Shown here: one piece after another, positions 24,607-33,700 of the stretch | How positions within the stretch are numbered: position 1 is the stretch's first letter | Layout of the letters: every line of letters begins with the position of its first letter | NCBI RefSeq assembly: GCF_030651185.1 | Contig: NZ_JAUSCJ010000001.1 | Location: 1-64,000, forward strand | From: Phenylobacterium sp. | Lineage (GTDB): Bacteria; Pseudomonadota; Alphaproteobacteria; Caulobacterales; Caulobacteraceae | Direction: 5' to 3' | Length of the DNA: 64,000 nt | The notes under the pieces: model-generated | The model's input: only the letters and a program-made list of their open reading frames with translations | Databases searched by the model: none | What the model was told of the DNA's origin: nothing | Program-made: the position numbers and the translations under genes

Positions 24607-25540
24607 CCTTCTCGCCGCGAAGATCGGCCAGCAGGTTCGGCTGCCGCGCCAGCCGGTGCTCCACCATGGCCAGTTCGATCTCGGTGGCCAAGGCCCCGCC
24701 GAAGAAGATCGCGTTCACCGTCCAGGAAAGCCAGATGAGGAACACCACGACGGCGGCCACGGAGCCGTAGGTCGCGCCCAGGTGGACGATCTGCTCCACA
24801 TAGAAGGCGCTGGCCCAGGACATGAACAGGCACAGCAGGGCCGCGGCCATGCCGCCGGTGATCGACGCCTTCCAGGCCACCGGGCGGCTGGACATGGCGA
24901 AGCGATAAATCAGGCTCATGGCCAGCGTGATGCCAAAGCTGGCCCAGGTCCATTCGCTGAACAGCCAGGGCGCGCCGGCCAATGGTTTCAGATCCAGGAC
25001 GGCGGCGACGAAGCGCAGATAAAAGAAGATCGCCGACAGGAAGCCCAGCAGCACGAAGGCGGCGATCAGCACCAGCAGGGCCATGATGTTGAAACCCACG
25101 AACCCGCGTGGCGTGTCGTCATCGTGGATGAAGGAGAGCCCCGCCAACAGGGCCTTGAATCCCCGGTGCGCGGCATAGGACCCGATGACCAGGGCCACGC
25201 CGCTCTGGGCCGAGACCGCCTCGAGGGGCGCATGGGCCAGGCGGGTCAGCTCGTTTTCGAACAGGCTGCGCGCCACCGGCGGCATCAGATGGGCCAAGGC
25301 CTCCGCCTGGCTGGCCGCCTGGCTGGCGTCGGCGAAGAAGCTGTAGATCCCGACCATGATGGCGAGGCCCGGGAACACCGCCAGCAGGACGAAGAAGGAA
25401 ACACCGCCGACATAAAGCATCACATCGCGGCCCCAGAGCCTCGTGAGCGCCTTGGCATTGACCGCCAGGGTTCGCCGCACCCAGTGCAGCGGATCCCAAT
25501 CGACGTCTCGCAAACGCTGAATCTGGCCCCTGATCGACAT
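24578..25540 (-). CDS. YihY/BrkB family inner-membrane protein
   Basis: A 320-residue integral membrane protein with about six hydrophobic helices (for example YVGGVSFFVLLAVFPGLAIM near residue 41 and the pair before LIWLSWTVNAIFFGGALATE near the C-terminus). The family signature includes the Gly/Phe-rich first helix and FGGALATEIE. BrkB-type proteins are of unclear function; older names as ribonuclease BN are not supported. The ATG at 25540 is chosen because residues before it in the longer frame (to 25882) look non-coding. No strong ribosome site is visible. An intrinsic-terminator-like hairpin lies just upstream on the same strand. Confidence 0.85.
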   Translation of the reverse strand: MSIRGQIQRLRDVDWDPLHWVRRTLAVNAKALTRLWGRDVMLYVGGVSFFVLLAVFPGLAIMVGIYSFFADASQAASQAEALAHLMPPVARSLFENELTRLAHAPLEAVSAQSGVALVIGSYAAHRGFKALLAGLSFIHDDDTPRGFVGFNIMALLVLIAAFVLLGFLSAIFFYLRFVAAVLDLKPLAGAPWLFSEWTWASFGITLAMSLIYRFAMSSRPVAWKASITGGMAAALLCLFMSWASAFYVEQIVHLGATYGSVAAVVVFLIWLSWTVNAIFFGGALATEIELAMVEHRLARQPNLLADLRGEKAKLVSGSES

Positions 25541-25608
25541 CGGGCGGAAGGTGATGAAGGCGGGGCGATTAGGCAAGCCGCGATCTTGCCGTAAGCGGAA
25601 ACCGAAAA

Positions 25609-25638
25609 CGGCGCGCCACCGGGAGGGGTGGCGCGCCG
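25609..25638 (-). terminator. Terminator-like hairpin without an upstream gene
   Basis: A perfect 12-bp GC-rich stem (cggcgcgccacc at 25609-25620 and its complement at 25627-25638) with a 6-base loop. Read leftward it is followed by gttttcggtttc, a modest T-tract, so it looks like a rho-independent terminator for leftward transcription. No leftward gene precedes it. The gap 25541-25885 otherwise holds only the pho-box-like repeats described separately. Confidence 0.55.
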
Positions 25639-25775
25639 TCGATGGGCGTGTCGTACCATCGGGGCGGGCCGCCGCCCGAGGGACGGGAATGGACAGCGAC
25701 CAACCTGGGGGTAGATTACGAATCGGCGGCTGAACCCAGACTGAACACCGCTCATGGAACGCGTTCACCTGGAAA

Positions 25776-25793
25776 CCGTCACGCGACTGTCGC
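25776..25793 (+). promoter_or_regulatory. Possible Pho box upstream of pstS-like gene
   Basis: Two 7-base units, ccgtcac (25776-25782) and ctgtcgc (25787-25793), are separated by 4 bases, matching the 7-4-7 spacing of PhoB sites (consensus unit ctgtcat). A weaker third unit, ccttcaa at 25798-25804, continues the 11-base period. The site lies about 95 bases before the ATG of a PstS-like protein, a classic PhoB target. The match is partial. Confidence 0.45.
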
Positions 25794-25885
25794 AGAACCT
25801 TCAAGAACCAGTGGTAGCTCCGCGACTGAGCTCGAACGGCGCCGTCCAGCGGCCGCCCCGCCCCTCGAAGCACAGGATCCAACTC

Positions 25886-26956
25886 ATGAAGAGCGCCCTC
25901 TACCTCGCCGCCGGCGCGGCCCTCGTCCTCAGCGCCTGCGGTGAGACGACCGCCACCAAGCCGCCGTCCGGCGGCGGCGGCAACCGCGCCCAGGTCTGGG
26001 CCGCAGGCTCCTCCACCGTCTTCCCCTTCGCCACCCGCGTGGCCGAGAACGTCGCCCGCAGCACCGGCGGCAAGCCCGCCCGGGTCGAATCGCTGGGCAC
26101 CGGCGGCGGCTTCAAGCTGTTCTGCGGCGGAGCCAGCTCGCAGTATCCCGACGTCGCCACGGCCTCACGGCCGATCAAGAAATCCGAATTTGAGAAATGC
26201 GTGGCGGCCGGCGTCACCGACATCATCGAGATCAAGATCGGCTTTGACGGCATCGTCGTGGCCAATGACAAGAAGGGTCCGAGCTTCGACCTGCACCGCG
26301 AGCAGCTCTACAAGGCGCTCGCCGCCGAACTTCCCGCGGGCGGCGCCTTCGCCCCCAACACCACCAAGACCTGGGCCCAGGTCGCGCCGGGCCTGCCCGC
26401 CGAACAGATCCTGGTCTATGGCCCGCCGCCCACCTCGGGCACCCGCGACGCCTTCATCGAATTGGCCATGGAAAAGGGCGCCGAGAAGGACCCGACCATG
26501 GCGGCCCTGAAGAAGTCCGACGAGGAGGCCTTCAAGGCCAAGAGCCACACCATCCGCTCCGACGGCGCCTGGGTCGATTCCGGCGAAAACGACAACGCCA
26601 TCGTCCAGACCCTGGAGAAGACGCCTCACTCGATCGGCGTGTTCGGCTACTCGTTCCTTGAGAACAACATGGACAAGGTGAAGGCCGCCAAGATCGAAGG
26701 CGTCGCTCCCACCTTCGACACCATCTCCAGCGGAGCCTACCCGCTCTCGCGGTCGCTCTTCATCTACGTGAAGAAGGCCAATGTCGGCGTGACCCCAGGC
26801 CTGCGTGAATTCCTCGACGGCTTCGTCTCCGACGCCGCCACCGGCAAGGGCGGCTACCTGCAGTCCCGCGGACTGATCCCGCTGCCGGAAGCCGAGCACA
26901 AGGCCCAACAGGCCTCCGTAAAGGCCCTGAACGTGATGTCGGCGCCGGCGTCGTAA
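25886..26956 (+). CDS. pstS: PstS-like phosphate-binding lipoprotein
   Basis: 356 residues, a periplasmic substrate-binding protein. The N-terminus is a lipoprotein signal (MKSALYLAAGAALVLSAC, lipid-attachment Cys18). The PstS signature appears as VWAAGSSTVFPFA at about residue 40 and SGTRDAFIE at about residue 183. Between them lie SRPIKKSEFEKC and IEIKIGFDGIVVANDK. It should bind phosphate for an ABC importer, but no pstCAB genes follow, so it may be an orphan or serve a remote transporter. ATG 25886 has agga upstream. A possible Pho box precedes it. The gene ends before a strong two-way terminator. Confidence 0.9.
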   Translation: MKSALYLAAGAALVLSACGETTATKPPSGGGGNRAQVWAAGSSTVFPFATRVAENVARSTGGKPARVESLGTGGGFKLFCGGASSQYPDVATASRPIKKSEFEKCVAAGVTDIIEIKIGFDGIVVANDKKGPSFDLHREQLYKALAAELPAGGAFAPNTTKTWAQVAPGLPAEQILVYGPPPTSGTRDAFIELAMEKGAEKDPTMAALKKSDEEAFKAKSHTIRSDGAWVDSGENDNAIVQTLEKTPHSIGVFGYSFLENNMDKVKAAKIEGVAPTFDTISSGAYPLSRSLFIYVKKANVGVTPGLREFLDGFVSDAATGKGGYLQSRGLIPLPEAEHKAQQASVKALNVMSAPAS

Positions 26957-26966
26957 GCCAACGCCT

Positions 26967-27005
26967 CGTCATCCCGGACGGCCGAGCGGCCGATCCGGGA
27001 TGACG
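26967..27005. terminator. Bidirectional terminator hairpin between convergent genes
   Basis: Arms cgtcatcccgga (26967-26978) and tccgggatgacg (26994-27005) are perfect 12-bp complements with a GC-rich loop that can itself pair (cggccg). It sits 10 bp after the pstS stop and 9 bp before the end of the leftward racemase gene, so it probably ends both transcripts. There is no T-run, so it may instead belong to the intergenic repeat class. Confidence 0.6.
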
Positions 27006-27013
27006 TCTGGGGT

Positions 27014-28147
27014 CTAGCCGTTCAACGCCCCCGCCGCCTTCAGCGCGTCGATCTCCGCGCCGGAGAAGCCCCAGTCCGTGAGCGCCTCAGTGTCGTGGGC
27101 GCCGATGGCGGGGGGCGGCCCCTGGATGGCGCCGGGCGTGGCCGAGAAGCGCGGCGCGGGGGCCGGCTGGGTGACCCCCGCCACCTCCACGAAGGTCTGC
27201 CGGGCCACATTGTGCGCGTGCCTGGGCGCCTCATCCAGATCCAGGACCGGGGCGAAGCAGACATCGGTGCCGCCCATGATCGCCGACCATTCGTCCTGGG
27301 TCTTCTTGCCGATCACCTCGGCCAGCTTGTCGCGCAGGCTGTCCCATTCGCCGCGGTTCATCTGGGCCGCGAATGCGGGGTCAGTAATGCCCGTCTTTTC
27401 AAGCAGTAGCGCGTAGAACTGCGGCTCAATGGAGCCGATGGAAATCCACTTGCCGTCCGAGCATTGGTAGGTGTCGTAGAAGTGGGCGCCACCGTCGAGC
27501 ATGTTGGCGCGGCGGTCGTTGCTCCAGATGCCGCTGGCCTTCATTCCATAGAACATGGCCATCAGGGAGGCCGCGCCGTCGCTCATGGCGGCGTCGATCA
27601 CCTGGCCCGTGCCGGTCTCGCGCGCGCTGATGATTCCCGCCATCAAGCCGAAGGCGAGGTAGAGCGCTCCGCCTCCGAAATCCCCCACCAGGTTCAGCGG
27701 CGGCACCGGCTTGTCCTTGGTTCCGATCGCGTGGAGCGCGCCGCTGATGGCGATGTAGTTCATGTCATGGCCGGCGGCGTTGGCGTAGGGGCCGGTCTGG
27801 CCCCAGCCGGTCATGCGGCCGTAGACCAGCTTGGGATTGCGTTTCAGCGCCACCTCGGGACCCAGGCCCAGGCGCTCCATGACGCCGGGGCGGAAGCCCT
27901 CGAACACCGCGTCGGCGCCCTCCATCAACTTCAGGCAGGTCTCGATGGCCTGGGGGTTCTTGAGGTCCAGGCCGACGGAGCGACGGCCGCGGGCGCTGAC
28001 ATTGGCCGGCGAGGCGCCCCCGGACCCCTTGCGGTCGATACGCACCACATCGGCGCCCAGGTCCGACAGCAGCATGCCGCAGAAGGGGCCGGGCCCGATT
28101 CCGGCGAACTCGATGATCTTCAGTCCGGTCAGCGGTCCCTGGCGCAT
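27014..28147 (-). CDS. CaiB/BaiF family CoA transferase, alpha-methylacyl-CoA racemase type
   Basis: 377 residues, a family III CoA-transferase fold. The N-terminal motif [20 protein letters not shown] and ADVVRIDR are characteristic. [17 protein letters not shown] (about residue 122) and [10 protein letters not shown] (about 153) match the catalytic His/Asp blocks of alpha-methylacyl-CoA racemases more closely than those of CoA-transferases. It would then epimerise 2-methyl-branched acyl-CoA esters before beta-oxidation. I use ATG 28147, which has a gggag site 9 bases upstream; a TTG at 28162 is the alternative. It could belong to a branched-chain lipid or sterol catabolic set with the neighbouring SDR, but that is inference. 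Confidence 0.88.
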   Translation of the reverse strand: MRQGPLTGLKIIEFAGIGPGPFCGMLLSDLGADVVRIDRKGSGGASPANVSARGRRSVGLDLKNPQAIETCLKLMEGADAVFEGFRPGVMERLGLGPEVALKRNPKLVYGRMTGWGQTGPYANAAGHDMNYIAISGALHAIGTKDKPVPPLNLVGDFGGGALYLAFGLMAGIISARETGTGQVIDAAMSDGAASLMAMFYGMKASGIWSNDRRANMLDGGAHFYDTYQCSDGKWISIGSIEPQFYALLLEKTGITDPAFAAQMNRGEWDSLRDKLAEVIGKKTQDEWSAIMGGTDVCFAPVLDLDEAPRHAHNVARQTFVEVAGVTQPAPAPRFSATPGAIQGPPPAIGAHDTEALTDWGFSGAEIDALKAAGALNG

Positions 28148-28241
28148 CGTCTCAACTCCCAATCGATTTTGCGGCAGCTTAGCGCCAATGACGTGCGGTC
28201 AGCCAAGGGGACGTGATCACGCCGCTCCGTCATCACAAAAC

Positions 28242-28378
28242 CCGTCATCCTAGGCCTTGTGCCTAGGACCCCTTTGTCAGCGTTGCTGAGCGGCAGGATG
28301 TAGCGGTGAGGCGCCGCGTGACGCCCGGCATCTTAGCAGCGGCGCGAGGGGGCCTAGGCACAAGGCCTAGGATGACGG
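28242..28378. repeat. Intergenic inverted repeat with 26-bp arms
   Basis: Arms 28242-28267 and 28353-28378 are perfect 26-bp reverse complements containing the nested palindrome cctaggccttgtgcctagg. They are separated by 85 bases in which I see no gene. The element fills the 253-bp gap between an SDR gene and the racemase gene, both leftward. Confidence 0.8.
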
Positions 28379-28400
28379 AGGCGGTGGAATGTCGCGGCCC

Positions 28401-29177
28401 CTATCCCCCACCCGGCAGCGACTGACCGTCGTCGATGGTGATCAGGGTCCCGGCGATGGCCCGCGCGGCGGGGCCGCACAGCATCATGAAGGCCGCGTCG
28501 AGGTCGCTGGCTTCCATCAGGCGTCGACGAGGGAAGCCCTTGAGCTGCTTCTGGCCGCCCTCGGTGCCCCACCAGAAGCTGTTGATGTCGGTGTCGATAT
28601 AGCCGGGCGCGAGCGCGTTGACGGCGATCCCGCGCCGCGACCATTCGCGGGCCAGACTCTTGGTCAGCATGGCGACCGAGGCCTTCGACGCATTGTAGGC
28701 CGCCAGACCCGGCAGCACCGTATGGCTGGCGATGGAGGCGATGTTGACGATCCGGGCCTGGCCGCCGTCGGCCGTCCCGTTGGCGAACATCAACCTGGCG
28801 GCCGCCTGGGCCGCGAAGAACACCCCGCGCACATTGACGTCGAAGGTGCGATCCCAATCCTCGATGGAGAGGTCCAGCGCCAGCCCCTCCCCGCCGACAC
28901 CGGCGTTGTCCACCAGGATGGACACCGGTCCCAGCCCCGCCTCGATCTCGGCGAAGGCGGGCGCGATGGTGGAAGCGTCGGCGACGTCCAGGCGCATGGC
29001 CATGGCGCGGCCGCCTGAGCCGGCGATCTCACCGGCCAGGGCCTCCACCATGTCCAGCCGACGGGCGGTCAGGGCCACCGCCGCGCCAGCCCCGGCCAGC
29101 AGCCTGGCGAAGTGGGTTCCCAGGCCCCCGGAGGCCCCGGTGATGATGGCCGTCTGGCCCGAAAGCGGCTTGTCCAT
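28401..29177 (-). CDS. SDR family oxidoreductase
   Basis: A classical short-chain dehydrogenase of 258 residues. The NAD(P) motif TGASGGLG is at residues 13-20, DNAGVGG at about 89 and the catalytic YNASKASVAML block at about 154, after a Ser in NIASIASH. PGYID at about 186 is the usual post-catalytic loop. ATG 29177 has a ggag site 7 bases upstream; the longer frame start at 29192 is less likely. The substrate is unknown; 3-hydroxyacyl-CoA or similar fits the neighbouring racemase but is not demonstrated. Confidence 0.9.
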   Translation of the reverse strand: MDKPLSGQTAIITGASGGLGTHFARLLAGAGAAVALTARRLDMVEALAGEIAGSGGRAMAMRLDVADASTIAPAFAEIEAGLGPVSILVDNAGVGGEGLALDLSIEDWDRTFDVNVRGVFFAAQAAARLMFANGTADGGQARIVNIASIASHTVLPGLAAYNASKASVAMLTKSLAREWSRRGIAVNALAPGYIDTDINSFWWGTEGGQKQLKGFPRRRLMEASDLDAAFMMLCGPAARAIAGTLITIDDGQSLPGGG

Positions 29178-29306
29178 GGCAATGCTCCACACCCATGACC
29201 TGCGCGTCCCTGTCGCGGTCGCGCACCTCTGTATATTCTGCCTTGTGGCCGATTCCCGCCTATAAGCAGCAGGGTCGGCAATCTTGTTGTTTCAAGGGTT
29301 TGAGGA

Positions 29307-30635
29307 ATGGCTCTGGGCGTCCATGCGCGGGTTCTGATCGTCGCGCGCGACGACGCCCTGGCGGGTCCCCTCGCCGAGGGTCTGGACCGGCTCGGCTGGC
29401 GCACCGTCACGGCGCGCGGCCCCTATGCCGCCATCGCAGCGCTGAGCGACCTGCAGGTCGAGGCCGCCATCGTCGACCTCGCCAGCGGCGGCCACGAGGC
29501 TCTGACCCTGGCCAAGCGCCTTAAGGCCGCCTGCGCGCCCCGCCGCCTGCCCGTCATCGCCATCGGCGCGCCGGGTCCGGAACTGGACGGCCTGAACTTC
29601 GACCTCACCCTGACGGCCCCGGTGCATCCGGCCCAGGTGGTGCTGCGCCTGGAGACCCTGGTGCGGATGGCTATCGCCGAGGAGGAGTTCGAGCTGCGGC
29701 TGGAGACCTTCAGCGAGCGCGGCCGGCGGCTGGAAATGCCCGATCCCGATCCCAGCCCCTTCAAGGTGCTGGCCATCGGCGAGCCCGCGCCGCAGTTCCT
29801 GGCGCTCTCCAACGCCCTGACGGGGTCGGGCGCGGAGGTCGTGGGCGCCTTCACGGCCTATACGGCCTTCGACTATCTGCACGAGCGGCCCTTCGACGCC
29901 GTGGTGCTGTGGGCCGGGGACAACAGCCAGGAGGCGCTGTCCATCGCGGCGGGCATGCGCCGCAACACCCGGCTCTATCACACGCCCGCCCTGCTCTACA
30001 TGAAGCAGGAAAGCTACGTGACCATGTCTGAGGCCTATCACCGGGGCATCTCCGACGTGGCCTCTCCGGAAACGCCGGAGACCGAGACCGCCAAGCGGGT
30101 GATCGAGTTGGCGCGCAGCTATCGCCGGCAGACCGCGATCCGCAAGGCCCTGGAAAAGGCTCGCGCCTCGGGCCTGATGGACCCGGCGACCGGCCTCTTC
30201 ACCCGGGACCTGTTCGCCACCCACCTAGGGCGCCTCGCCCAGGCCTCACGACTGCGCAATCGGCCGCTGTCGGTCTGTGTGCTCAAGGTCTCCAACCGAC
30301 CGGACGTCGACAACGCCCGCCATGGCGGCTGGCTGGACCGCGCTATCCCGCAGATCGGCTCGATGATCGGCCGCCTGGTGCGGGTCGAGGATACGGCCGC
30401 CCGCCTAGGTCCCGAGGTCTTCGCCCTCGCCCTGCCCGCCACCCCCCAGGCCTCGGCCCGGGCGGCGGGTGAGCGCATCGCCGCCGTGATCGGCTGCACC
30501 GCCTTCGAGGCCGGCGAGGGCAAGGCGCCCTTCGTGGTGGAATTCGACATCGGCGTCGCCGAGGTCAGCCTGGCGGCGGGTGTGGGCAAGGCGCTGGAGG
30601 AAGCCGCAGCAAGGGCCGTGGAGCGGGCGGGCTGA
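29307..30635 (+). CDS. popA: PopA-like protein: two receiver domains and a degenerate GGDEF domain
   Basis: 442 residues in REC-REC-GGDEF order, the layout of Caulobacter PopA and PleD. The first receiver has a possible acceptor Asp (D57 in AAIVDLASGG). The second has Trp where Asp is expected (VVLWAGD). The GGDEF active site reads GPEVF (about 368-372), so diguanylate cyclase activity is not expected. The inhibitory-site motif RxxD is kept as RVED (R359-D362), exactly five residues before the degenerate signature, so it can probably bind c-di-GMP. In Caulobacter PopA acts as a c-di-GMP effector that recruits the CtrA degradation machinery to the pole. It is convergent with mfd across an inverted repeat. 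Orthology is inferred from architecture. Confidence 0.8.
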   Translation: MALGVHARVLIVARDDALAGPLAEGLDRLGWRTVTARGPYAAIAALSDLQVEAAIVDLASGGHEALTLAKRLKAACAPRRLPVIAIGAPGPELDGLNFDLTLTAPVHPAQVVLRLETLVRMAIAEEEFELRLETFSERGRRLEMPDPDPSPFKVLAIGEPAPQFLALSNALTGSGAEVVGAFTAYTAFDYLHERPFDAVVLWAGDNSQEALSIAAGMRRNTRLYHTPALLYMKQESYVTMSEAYHRGISDVASPETPETETAKRVIELARSYRRQTAIRKALEKARASGLMDPATGLFTRDLFATHLGRLAQASRLRNRPLSVCVLKVSNRPDVDNARHGGWLDRAIPQIGSMIGRLVRVEDTAARLGPEVFALALPATPQASARAAGERIAAVIGCTAFEAGEGKAPFVVEFDIGVAEVSLAAGVGKALEEAAARAVERAG

Positions 30636-30641
30636 CCTAAG

Positions 30642-30781
30642 CCTTCCCCCTCGATGGGGGAAGGTTGGATGGGGGTGTGTCCGCTGGCTTCGGCGAAATC
30701 TTAGGTGGGCGCCAACCTGGGGCCACCTGCGCGACTCTGCACTCACCCCCAACCCTACCCTTGCCCCATCGAGGGGGAAGG
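30642..30781. repeat. Intergenic inverted repeat between popA-like gene and mfd
   Basis: Arms 30642-30659 (ccttccccctcgatgggg) and 30764-30781 are perfect 18-bp reverse complements, extended by partly matching inner segments (ggttggatgggggtg near 30663 and cacccccaaccctacc near 30745). It fills the gap between the two convergent genes and may end both transcripts. No gene is seen inside. Confidence 0.78.
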
Positions 30782-30783
30782 AA

Positions 30784-33700
30784 TCAGGCCGCCACCGCCG
30801 CCCCGGCCAACTTGGCCAGTTCCGACAGCACCCGCTCCGCCGCATTGAGCCGCTGTTCCGGGGTTTCCCATTCGCCGCGCACCACGACCTTGTTGTCCGG
30901 GCGGACCTTCCAGGCGACCTGGTTCTTGGTCACGAACTGCATGAGCCCCATGGGATTGGGGAAGTCCTCGTTGCGGAAGGTGACCACGGCGCCCTTCGGC
31001 CCCACGTCGATCTTGGCGACATTGGCCTCACGGCACAGACCCTTGATGGCCACGACCTTCAGCAGCTGGCCGGCTTCCGGCGGAAGGGGGCCGAAGCGGT
31101 CGATCATCTCGGCGGCCAGGGCCTCGCGGTCGCCGGACTTCTCGGCGTCGGACAGGCGGCGATAGAGCGACAGGCGCACGTGCAGGTCGGGGACGTAGTC
31201 CTCGGGAATCAGCACGGCGGCGCCGGTATTGATCTGCGGCGACCAGCCCCGGTCGGCGGCGCCCTCACCCTTGCCGGCCAGTTCCTTCAGGTCGTTGACC
31301 GCGTCCTCCAGCATCTGCTGGTACAGCTCGACGCCGATCTCGCGGATGTGGCCCGACTGTTCCTCGCCCAGCAGGTTGCCGCCGCCGCGCTGGTCCAGGT
31401 CGTGGCTGGCCAGCTGGAAGCCGGCGCCCAGGCTGTCGAGGGACTGCAGCACCTTCAGGCGGCGCTCGGCCGAGATGGTGATCTGCTTCTCGGCGGGCGT
31501 GGTCATGTAGGCATAGGCGCGCGCCTTGGCCCGGCCGACCCGGCCGCGCAGCTGGTAGAGCTGGGCCAGGCCGAACATGTCGGCGCGGTGGATGATCAGG
31601 GTGTTGGCCGTGGGGATGTCCAGGCCGCTCTCGACGATCGTGGTCGACAGCAGCACGTCGTACTGGCCCTCGTAGAAGGCGCTCATCACGTCTTCCAGCT
31701 GGGTCGGAGCCATCTGGCCGTGGCCGACGACGTAGCGGACCTCCGGCACCTGCTCGCGCAGGAACCGCTCCAGCTCGGTGAGGTCGGAGATGCGCGGCAC
31801 CACGTAATAGGCCTGGCCGCCACGGTACTTCTCCCGCAGCAGGGCTTCGCGGATGACGATGGGGTCGAAGGGGGTGACGTAGGTGCGCACCGCCAGGCGG
31901 TCCACCGGCGGGGTGGCGATGATCGACATCTCCCGGATGCCCGACAGCGACATCTGCAGGGTGCGCGGGATCGGCGTGGCGGTCAGGGTCAGCATGTGCA
32001 CGTCGGCGCGAAGCTCCTTGAGCTTCTCCTTGTGCTTGACCCCGAAGTGCTGCTCCTCGTCGACGATCACCAGGCCGAGGTTCTTGAAGCCCACCTGCTT
32101 GGACAGCACCGCGTGGGTGCCGACGATGATCTCCACCTCGCCGTTCTTCAGCGCCTCGCGGGTCTCGGCGGCTTCCTTGGGCGGCACCAGGCGCGACAGG
32201 CGGGTGACCTTGATCGGCCAGCCCTGGAAGCGCTCGGTGAAGGTCTTGTAGTGCTGGCGGGCCAGCAGGGTGGTGGGCGCGACGATGGCCACCTGCTGGC
32301 CGCTCATCGCCACCACGAAGGCCGCGCGCAGGGCCACCTCAGTCTTGCCGAAGCCGACGTCGCCGCAGATCAGACGGTCCATGGGCTTTCCAGCCCCCAG
32401 ATCTTCGAGAATGTCGCCGATGGCCGACAGCTGGTCGTCGGTCTCCTCGTAGGGGAAGCGGGCGCAGAACTCGTCGAACACCCCGTGCGGCGGATCGACA
32501 GGATCGGTCGTCCGCGTGGCGCGGGCCGCGGCGATCTGGATCAGGCCGATGGCCATGTCCCGAAGGCGTTCTTTCGCTTTCGCCTTGCGCGCCTGCCAGG
32601 CCGCGCCGCCCAGGCGGTCCAGCTGGACGCCGTCGCCCTCGGAGCCATAGCGCGTCAGCAGGTCGATGTTCTCGACGGGCAGGTAGAGCTTGGCCTCGGC
32701 GCCGTACTGCAGTTCCAGGCAATCGTGCGGCGCGCCCTGGACCTCCAGGGTCTTCAGTCCCTCATAGCGGCCGATCCCGTGGTCGATGTGGACCACCAGG
32801 TCGCCGGGGCTGAGAGACGAGGCCTCGGCCAGGAAGTTGGACGCCCGGCGCTTGCGGCGCGGTCGGGCCAGGCGATCGCCGAGGATGTCGGTCTCAGAGA
32901 TCACCGCCAGGGTGTCAGTCTCGAACCCGGACTCCAGCGGCAGGACAACCCGCTGCGGGAACTTGGGATTGGCGGCCTTGGCGGCGTCCCAATAGGGCGC
33001 TTGCGTCACGTTCGTCAGGCCGTGGTCAGCCAGCATGACCCCGAGGCGTTCCGAGGAACCCTCGGACCAGGAGGCGAACAGCACGCGTTTTCCCGCCGCG
33101 GCCAGGCGCATGGCGTGATCGGCGGTGGCCTGGAACAGGTTTACCGAGTCCTGCTGGCGCTCGGCGATGAAGGTGCGACCCTGCCGCGCGCCCATGTCCA
33201 CCACCAGCTCGCCCTCGGCCTCCTGGAAGGCGGAGAACTGGCGGGTGGCGCGTTCGGCCAGGCGGGCGCGCCATTCCTCAGCGGTCAGGTAGAGGCGGTC
33301 GGGTTCCAGCGGATGGTAGTGGACCTTGCGGTCGGCCTGGGCGCGGGCGTCATAGGCGTCAGCGATCATCGCCAGGCGCTCGTCGCGGGCCTGGCTGGCC
33401 AGGTGGTCGACGCCGATCAGAGCCGAGCCCGGCAGGTAGTCGAACAGGGTCGCCATCGACGGGTAGAACAGGGGGAGCCAGTGCTCCATGCCCGCCCGTC
33501 GACCGCCGCCGCTGACCGTCTCATAGAGCGGATCGCCGCCGGGGGCGCCGAAGGCCTCCACATAGCCACGGCGGAACCGGGAGATGGACTCCTTGTCCAG
33601 CAGGGCCTCGCTCACCGGCAGGAGGCTGACCTCCTTCAGCTGGCGGGTGGAGCGCTGGGTGTCGGGGTCGAAGCCGCGGATGGACTCCAGGGTGTCGCCG

